Source: Gaertneriomyces semiglobifer (Eukaryota > Chytridiomycota > Chytridiomycetes > Spizellomycetales > Spizellomycetaceae). Taken from it: 64,000 nt of DNA. The stretch is taken from positions 310,001-374,000 of the forward strand of contig JAHLKF010000016.1 of the NCBI GenBank assembly GCA_025558075.1, read 5' to 3'. A model generated the notes under the pieces. The model made no database searches. It was given only the letters and a program-made list of their open reading frames with translations, and was not told the origin of the DNA. Below, in pieces: positions 56,066 to 64,000 of this stretch (its first letter is position 1; every line of letters starts with the position of its first letter). Made by a program: the position numbers and the translations under genes.

Positions 56066-57041
56066 CTACAGGGGATTGCATATAGCCTGGTCGCACGTAT
56101 ATGACCGTGGTGAATCTCTGCAGGTCAGTCGACTTTTGTAGCCAGGAGACACCAGGGGAAGCTCTGGTGCATGTTCTGCGGTACACCAGTCAACCAATTA
56201 CAACAAGCCACTATCATGATCTCGGACGTTGGGTATATGATGGCATTTCTATATAAACTCTGCTCCATTTGTGGCAGGCTATACGTTCTTCAACTGTGTG
56301 GGTCTGTACCGGTCGATCATACCTTGGCAATTGGTCGCTCCGCAGTGACACTGCATAAGCACAAGAACGGTGAACGCCCAATCGTCGACAATCATGACCA
56401 TGAATTCCCACCTCAAAGTTCCAAATGGGATCCCACCAGTCCTCAGTGCTCCCAGGGTTGTAGAGGAACGTGATTTGTTCCCCTTCGAGGACGGGCTTAC
56501 GAAGAACTAGCTCGCGGTCGTTCGAAATGTATGCTGTAGGATCACACGAGTCTGGAAGTACCTGAGTTGGAGATGGAGAAAATACAGAATGACATTGGTG
56601 GTTCACTCACGGTTGGCGTATCTTGCGTTTGACAAGGGCAGCAGCCTAGTAGCAACCGTTTTATTGAAGCTCAGTGGTTGAGACTACCTCGCCAATTAGC
56701 GTACCATTTCCACTCGGTTTCACCTTCCGGTAAATAGTTCAGCACGTAGGTTTTATCGTAGTCGGATAACGACCCGTAATCCACCTCTTCAGCATTACGC
56801 CGTTAATGATGCTGTCACATTGTGCTTAACGCATTGACGGTTATTCGAACCTTTCCCCTCAAATCTTTCTACTACAGTTCCTGGCTACGTTATGCAAAGT
56901 GGATTGAATCAGTGAGACCGTCGAAGGTGGTGTGCGCTCGACATACAGTACCTCCAAGTTACGATCGGCTACCAGCGCTTCTCCATATGGAACCTTTGCC
57001 ACACGAGTGGGATACGCCGGGCGGCTTTGAGTGTGGGTCAT
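56066..57041 (-). CDS. small SET-domain protein (putative lysine methyltransferase)
   Basis: Seven exons: 57041-56952, 56884-56851, 56786-56705, 56645-56611, 56551-56412, 56350-56323, 56175-56066 (172 aa; all phases match). It starts with a short substrate-side strand (TRVAKVPYGEALVA), then PGTVVERFEG, LPLSNARYANHSCDPTAYIS (the core NHSCDP motif is rebuilt across an intron), and GEQITFLYNP in place of the usual [DE]ITxDY. A post-SET-like CHCGATNCQG follows. The full-length protein is little more than the SET domain. Such stand-alone SET proteins occur in fungi and bacteria; substrate unknown. The last exon (37 codons, Cys/Pro/Arg-rich) is the least certain. Confidence 0.78.
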
Positions 57042-57767
57042 TATTGCTAGAACTGCCCGGATGCTACTGATATGATCAAAGTATTTACGAGTGGTGGTTC
57101 ATCAGCGCAAGTTCGTTTGTGATTGCCAACACGCGTGAGCGCGTCAATGACTGTGCCTTTCATTGCAATGACTGTGCCATTCTTGATTGGGTTACTTCAA
57201 TCGGACAAGTGTTGTCATCAATTGGACCTTTAAGTTGTCGCGGGAGCCATTAGGCAGTAGGTGGGCAAGGCCTCGCTCCCGCAACGGTGCAGAGCAAATC
57301 CCAAATGGGGCAGCACACATCCCCTCAATTCACGCATGAATTTCTGTTGAACGTACAGCATTTTGAAATGCGTCGCCTGCTGTCATCGCACGTAAATGCA
57401 ATGCTGCGCCAACCGGCTTACATAACGGCAAGTCCGACACAGTCGCGCGCGTACGCGTTGCTGCCAGCCTTTTTCCTGCTTGCTCTTACACACGGGTTTT
57501 CTAGAAGCGTATGGCTAAATATAGGCTTCCATCTGGGGTTCCCCGAAAGAGCACGTAAAAGCCGGCTAGGGCCTTGTCCACCCACACACCCCTCTTCTTA
57601 CCCATCTGCTTCCTGTGGGGATTCTCAACACGCTGCATACCAAACTTTTCCGGCGGAACGGAAGCCTCTCAGTAGCAGCACCGATATCCCCTAATATTTA
57701 GATATTAAGTAAGATTTTGAGCATCAGATCGCCGTTCAAACAGACACTGATCTCTCTAGCTGCAGTA
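57042..57767. other. intergenic (divergent promoters of SET gene and myosin II)
   Basis: A 135-codon plus-strand ORF at 57287-57694 has no recognisable feature. No other element seen. Confidence 0.4.
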
Positions 57768-60700
57768 ATGGCTTCTTCCGCGCTGGAGCGCGTGCGGCCA
57801 GACCTAGGAACCGACGCCATTGCACAGCAAACTTGGGTAAGTCTAGCGTTAGTACTAGATCAGGACGATGCGAATAGCGCTCACGCCTTCTATCCCCGCT
57901 TCTAGGCGCAGCAGAAATGGGTTTGGATATCAGATAAAGAGGAAGGTTACTTGGCAGGGACAATTGCCAGCGAGAATGGAGAGAGCGTTGAAATCAACTT
58001 GTTGAATGGGACCGTAAGCATCTCCACTTAGCCTATTGTGCTCCTCTACAGTGTTAGATGGCTCATCAACCTGCCTCAGAAACGGTCGGTGAACATCAAC
58101 GATACCGAAAAGATGAATCCCCCGAAGTTTGACAAGGCAGAGGACATGGCCGATTTGACCTACCTCAACGAAGCATCTGTCGTTCACAATCTGAAACTTC
58201 GATACCTTTCCAATCTTATTTACGCAAGTATTCTCATTGCGTTCATCAGCGATGAGTGAGAAAACTGACTACAGTTTACAACAGACGTACTCTGGTCTTT
58301 TCCTTGTCGCTGTCAATCCATACAAGCGCCTACCTATCTACACAGATGATATCATCAAGGCGTACAAGGGAAGGAAGCGTAGCGAAATGCCGCCGCACAT
58401 TTATGCCATTTCCGACGCTGCGTACCATGACATGTTGCAAGACAAGGAAGACCAGTCTATTCTGATTACCGGTGAATCTGGTGCAGGTAAGACCGAAAAC
58501 ACGAAGAAGGTCATCCAATATCTGGCGTCCATTGCTAGCGCCAATGGGGGCGGAAAAAACCTTGGTACCCTTGAACAGCAAATTTTGCAAGCCAACCCTA
58601 TCCTCGAATCATTTGGCAATGCCCAGACTATTCGTAACAACAACTCCTCCCGGTTTGGAAAGTTCATCCGTATTGAGTTCACCGCCACTGGTCACATTGC
58701 CGGTGCCAACATTGACTGGTACTTGCTCGAAAAGTCCCGTGTGACCCACCAGACCTCCAAGGAACGAAACTACCACATTTTCTATCAATTGCTGAAGGGC
58801 GCCGATGAGGCTGTCAAAGCCCGTTTACTGCTTGATGGATCTCTCAATGACTACCGCTTTACTAAGAATTCCAACAAGAATATCGATGGCGTGGATGACG
58901 CTGCCGAGTTTAAGTTGCTTCAGGAGTCCATGGACATCATGCAAATTTCTAAGGATGAACAGCAAGATCTCCTCAAAGCCATTGCTGCCATACTTCACCT
59001 AGGCAACATTACCTTTACAGCCAACCGCGAAGATCAAGCTCAGCTGGCGGATGATGCGGCTCAATCAGTTTGCGAGAAAGTTTGCCATGTCTTGGGTATT
59101 CCCGTCTCCCAATTCGTGACTTCTTTGTTGAAGCCCAAGATCAAGGCTGGTCGCGACTGGGTTACCCAGGCACGGAACGTCGATCAAGTGCTATACTCAA
59201 TTGAAGCCCTCGCTCGTTCATTGTACGAGCGCATGTTCGGAAAGTTGGTGGAGCGTATCAATGATGCGATCTTCACCCATGCGTCCAAAGCGACCTTCAT
59301 TGGTGTGCTGGATATTGCTGGGTTTGAAATCTTTGAGAACAACAGTTTTGAACAACTGTGTATTAATTACACCAACGAGAAACTGCAACAGTTTTTCAAC
59401 CACCACATGTTTATTCTTGAACAAGAGGAGTACAGGAAGGAAGGCATTGAGTGGAAGTTCATTGACTTCGGATTAGATCTACAGCCTACCATCGACCTCA
59501 TTGAGAAAACTTCTCCTATTGGTGTGCTATCATGCCTCGACGAAGAGTGCGTCATGCCCAAGGCTACCGATAAGACTTTTATTGAGAAGCTTCACGGTAT
59601 TTGGAAGGGTAAATCGTCGAAGTATGAAGTTCCGCGGTTCAACCAAGGCTTCCTTCTGCAACACTACGCCGGACAAGTCGAGTACAACACCACTGGTTGG
59701 TTGGACAAGAACAAGGACCCCTTGAATGAAAATGTGACTCGCCTTTTGGCAACCTCTACCGACAAGTATATTGCCAGCCTCTTCAGTGAATATCTCACTG
59801 AAGCTGAGGACAACGTGAAAACCAGGGGAATTACCAAAAAGGGTGCATTCCGCACAGTCGCGCAAAGGCATAAAGAGCAGTTGAACTCTTTGATGACACA
59901 GCTTTACTCTACGGAACCACACTTTGTTCGTTGCATTATTCCGAACGAAGAAAAGAAGGCTGCCAAGTTAAGTGTTCCCTTGGTACTGGAACAGCTCAGA
60001 TGCAACGGTGTTCTGGAGGGTATTCGTATCTGCCGTGCCGGATTCCCCAACCGTCTGCCTTTCCAGGATTTCCGGCAGCGCTATGATTTACTCGCACCTG
60101 GTGTCATTCCACGTGGATTCATGGACGGTCGGCAGGCGGCCCAACTCCTTCTCCAACATTTGGCGCTTGATGCAAACCAATTCCGTGTTGGTTCCAGTAA
60201 GGTTTTCTTCCGTGCTGGCGTTTTGGCTGAGCTGGAAGAGCGTCGCGATATCCAGCTTGCCAAGATCGTTCTCAAGATCCAAGCGTTAATGCGAGGGTAC
60301 CTTGCTCGCAAATACTATGCCAAGCGTATCAACCAGTTCCGCGCGATTCGCATCATTCAAAAGAACGCCAGAATATATGTTGGCCTTCGTGAATGGAGTT
60401 GGTGGAAGCTTTACATTAAGGTTAAGCCTCTGCTTGCTGTCACCCGCACGGACGAGGAGCTGCGTAAACGGGAAGAGCTTGCGAAAGAATGGGAGGAAAA
60501 GGCGAGGAAAGAACAAGAAGAGCGCACCAAACTCGAAGCTGCGCGGTTGGCTTTGGAGACTGAGAAAAAGCGATTGGAAGATATGTTGATTGACGAGAAG
60601 AATGCCGCAGAGAATCAGGCAGAGATTTTGGCACGCATTCAGGAAAGAGAGGCAGAGCTTTCGGAGCGCCTCAAGGAAGCAACTAGTGAGCTTGAGGAAA

Positions 60701-63700
60701 AAGATGCCACCAATGATGAGCTATCCAAAGGCAAGAAGAAGCTTGAGGGGACCATCAAGGATCTCCAAGGGCAGTTGGCCGAGGAGCAAGCAAATCTTGA
60801 ACGGCTAACAAAAGACAAAGAAGCGCGGGACCAACGCATCAAAGATATTGAGGAAGAGTTGAAGAACGAACAAGAGCGCACTCAACGACTGGAGACTGAG
60901 CGAAAATCACTCGAAAGTCAGTTGGCTGAGCTACAATCTCAACTCGAAAACGCTGGAGACAGTGAGGTTGCCCTCCAAAGGAACCAAACGAAGCTCAAAT
61001 CAACCATTGCCGAGCTTGAACAACGACTTGAGCAGGAAGCTGATGACCGCCAGAAGGTTGAACAGCGTCGCAACACTCTTGAGGAAGAGTTGCGCGCCGC
61101 GAATGAAACTATTGCTGAGCTGCAAAGAGTTCGCGCAGAGCTGGAGAGTTTGCTCAAGAAGCGTGAGGCTGAAATTGCTGACCTTACCAAGCGTTTGGAC
61201 CAAAATACTCTCGAAAAGGATACCGTTGACAAGCAACGTCGTGAGTTACAGGTCAAACTTGGCTCTGCTGAATCGGACTTGGAAAATGAGCGTATTGAGC
61301 GCGAGAAGCTCGTAAAGCAACGCAAGAAGCTTGAGGAAGAGTTGGAAAACCTCAGAGAGATGTTAGAGTCCAAAGGAACGGAAGAGACGAAGCAGCAAGA
61401 GCTACGAAGACTTCGCGAGTCTGAAGTGCAGGATCTCAGAAATCAACTTGCCCAAAGTCAGTCAGAAGTGGAGGAGATTCGTAAAAGAAGTCAACAGGCG
61501 ATCGATCAGCTCAACGTTGAGCTCGAGAGCGCTCGTGAAAGTGGATCGCAGCTTGCTAAGTCGAAGGCGACAGTTGAAAAGGAGCTTCAAAGTACGCATG
61601 AAGAGCTGGAGAGAAATGAGGAGGCCCGCGCCCGCGCTGACAAAAGCAAGCGTCAGCTTGAGCATGATTTGGCAGCTGCCCGTAATCGTGCCGAGGAAGC
61701 TGAAAGCGCCCTCTCTGAGACCAAAAGTCAACGAGAGAGTCTCGAGAAGCATATCAGTATTCTGCAGGCTCGTCTTGATGAGTCTGAAGCAAACGTTTCG
61801 CGTCTTGACCGTGAGAAACAGGGTCTGCACAAGCAGGCTGAATCCCTCCGTGATGACTTGGAGGAGGAAGTACGCAAGCGCACTCTGCTGGAGTCGCAGA
61901 AGAAGAAGGCCACTATGGAGTTGGCTGATCTCCAGGCGCGCCTTGATGAGGAGGAAGAGAGCAAAGCTGATATCCAAAAGCGCCTCAATGCCAAAACGGC
62001 TGAGTGGGAAACTCTCAAAGATAAATACAGTCGAGATGTTACTGCCCGGGGTGCTGAGCTTGATGAAGCCAGAAACAAACTCAGCAAAGAGGTTGCCGAA
62101 CTGCAGGCACACCTCCAAGAATCTGAACGCACGGCAGCCAACCTGGAAAAGACGAAGACTCGTCTGACAGCGGAGACCGAGGATTTGAGGATTGAAATTG
62201 AGCGTGAACATAATGCTGCACGCAACGCTGAACGTCTTTTGAAACAAATGGAGTCTCAAATGACGAACACCAACATGTCTCTAGAGTCTGAGCGCCGTCA
62301 GCGTGAGATGGCCGAGTCGACCTCTCGCAAATTGCAGTCCACTATTGACTCTCTCCAGCTCGATCTTGATGACCGTCAACATCAGATATCCACCATCCAG
62401 AAAGCTAAGACCGATCTCGAGAACGAGCTCAAGGCCTTGATTGATGAAATTGGTGACGGAGGAAAGAACGTCCACGAGCTTGAGAAACAAAAACGTAGAT
62501 TGGAGAGTTTAGTTGCTGAGAAGGAAGCCCTCATAGAGGAGGAGCGCGAGTTGAGGCGCAAGACTGAGGAAGCGAAAGCTATTTCAGAACGTCAGCTGTT
62601 TGATCAGCGTAAACAAATGGAGACAGACGCTATGGCTAAGGACATTCAGATGGAGGAGACCCGCCGCATGCTCATGCGTGAGGTTAACTCTCTTGGTGAG
62701 CAACTCGATGAAACCATGGCTCAAAAGAATGAATTGATGAAGTCCAAGAAGAAGCTCGAGGAACAGATTGAGGAACTCGCCTCCCAGGCTGAACACACGT
62801 CCAAGGGCCAGACCGATTTGCAAAAGGCCAAGGCAAAGACGGAAGCTCAGCTCCGCGAGCTGAACCACAAGCTCGAAGAAGAAGAACGGGCCCGAAAGAA
62901 CTTTGAAGATTTAAGCAAGCGTCACGAATCGAAGGCCAACGCGCTTCAGAGCCAGATTGAGGCGTTAGAGAGTCAGCTCGAGACGTCTGAACGCACCAGG
63001 AAGCAGCTTGACCGTAGGGTTGAAGAACTGCAGCACGAGCTGGAGGGTGGCGACGACTCTAAGAGCGCTCTTTCGGAGACTAAGAAGAGACTTGAAAAGC
63101 AATTGCGCGAGTTGCAAGCTAAGCTCGATGAAGCCATCGAGGAACGTGAACAACTCGAACAGTACAAGCTCACCAGTAACAATGAGCTTGAGTCTCTTCG
63201 TAACCGCGCCCGCGACGACTTCGAGGGCAAAATTGAGAAACTTGAAGAGTCGCGTAAAGCGCTGATGGCTCAGCAACGTCTCCAGTCCCAAGAGCTCGAA
63301 GACAGGAATAAGGATATTGCAAATCTGGAACGGCAAAAGAAACTGTTCCAAACTGAGATTGATGACCTTAAGTCTCGTCTTGAAGCAGAGGTCGTTGCCA
63401 AGGGAGAGGAAGCGGCAGCTCGTCGTAAACTCGCCGCCGAACTGAAAGAGTTGCAATTCAAGCTTGATGCTGAAACCGCAAAGAGCGCTGATATCCAAGA
63501 GTCTCTCGCTATGCACCGGTCGCGGGCCGATCAGACGCTTCAAAAGTTGGAGGTCGCTGAGCTAGCAAGAATCAAGGCTGAGAAAGCCGAAAGTCAATTC
63601 AAGCTCCAAATTAGCGAATTGGAGGATTCGCTAAACGAAGCCACCAATTTGCGTAAGCTTGCAGAGGACAAGGCCCGCAGCTTGGAGGAGCAAGTCATCG

Positions 63701-64000
63701 ACTTACAGGATAAAATGGAGGAAGATTCACATGAGCTCGCTGATTTGGCTGTTGTAAAGCGGAAGCTTCAGGAGGAGCTTGAAGCGTTACATGATCGTCA
63801 TAAGAGAGATCTAGAGGAGCGTGAAGGAGTCGTAGACACCACACGAAAGAAGTATCAGAAAGAGATCAAGCAACTCATGGCTGAGCTGGAGATTGAGAAG
63901 AGCAACATGGTTAATCTCAAGTCGGTTAACAAGGATCTGGAGGCAGACTTGGAGAATGTCTCCAACCGGCTTGAGGAAGAGCTTCGCGGCGCCGCATCGT
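57768..64000 (+). CDS. myosin II heavy chain (3' end beyond window)
   Basis: Exons 57768-57836, 57906-58013, 58080-58223, then 58285 open to the edge (2012 aa seen). The SH3-like N terminus leads to the motor: [21 protein letters not shown]-loop GESGAGKT (170-177), switch [10 protein letters not shown], switch [10 protein letters not shown], and the relay [15 protein letters not shown]. Two IQ motifs (about 770-825: [26 protein letters not shown]) precede a long heptad coiled coil running to the edge. It has the features of conventional class II myosin, the motor of the cytokinetic ring. The third intron starts with GC (GCAAGT) rather than GT. The tail should end within roughly a few hundred residues of the edge if of usual length (about 1900-2200 aa). 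Confidence 0.96.

Noticed and set aside
57287..57694. 135-codon ORF upstream of myosin
   Set aside because: No features; lies in a divergent promoter region.
58300..63990. Long ORFs on the minus strand and other frames across the myosin tail (for example 61462-62259, 62965-63543)
   Set aside because: They mirror the coiled-coil codon pattern of the true plus-strand frame and have Ser/Leu-rich composition with no domains.

Overview
This window is nuclear DNA from a fungus. Genes are split by short introns (about 40-130 bp, GTRNGY...YAG), 3' ends carry AATAAA signals, and the gene set is fungal: Nma111, Dma1, Ndt80-type factor, chitin deacetylase and Bzz1. Two adjacent genes point to a flagellated (zoosporic, chytrid-like) fungus: a FOP/CEP43-type basal-body protein and an ODF3-type protein with sperm-tail PG-rich repeats. 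Both families are normally kept only where cilia are made. A complete myosin II motor is also present. The exact phylum cannot be fixed from sequence alone. No rRNA, tRNA, CRISPR array, transposon or viral gene was recognised.

Layout. 0-5 kb: fragment of an unknown gene, a membrane RING protein and RCC1. 5-10 kb: mitochondrial ribosomal protein mL45 and, opposite, the HtrA-like protease Nma111. 10.6-15.3 kb: Dma1 (FHA+RING) and a long disordered protein. 16.4-18 kb: a Cys-rich ectodomain/TM/SH3 protein. 19.7-21.5 kb: 5-aminolevulinate synthase with TATA box and polyA signal. 21.9-22.9 kb: a broken-looking Gln-rich locus. 23-27.3 kb: PlsC acyltransferase and ribosomal protein eL8. 27.6-33.4 kb: small hypothetical genes around a YTH-domain reader. 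33.7-37.8 kb: clamp-type TPR protein, FOP and ODF3. 38.3-40.9 kb: GGA adaptor. 41.3-44.1 kb: two adjacent RBR ubiquitin-ligase-like genes, one with a frameshift at T9. 44.7-51.9 kb: zinc-finger protein, Ndt80-type factor with a long low-complexity leader, chitin deacetylase. 52.1-57 kb: Bzz1-like F-BAR protein with four SH3 domains (16 exons) and a small SET protein. 57.8 kb to the end: myosin II heavy chain, open at the right edge.

The window is a mosaic of housekeeping genes, not one operon-like system. Some neighbours share themes: FOP/ODF3 (basal body and flagellum), Bzz1/myosin II (actin and membrane), and Dma1, the RING protein and two RBRs (ubiquitin). Exon models were read by eye from splice sites and checked for reading phase and family resemblance. 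Exon-heavy cytoskeletal and trafficking genes contrast with intronless HEM1, NDT80 and chitin deacetylase genes.
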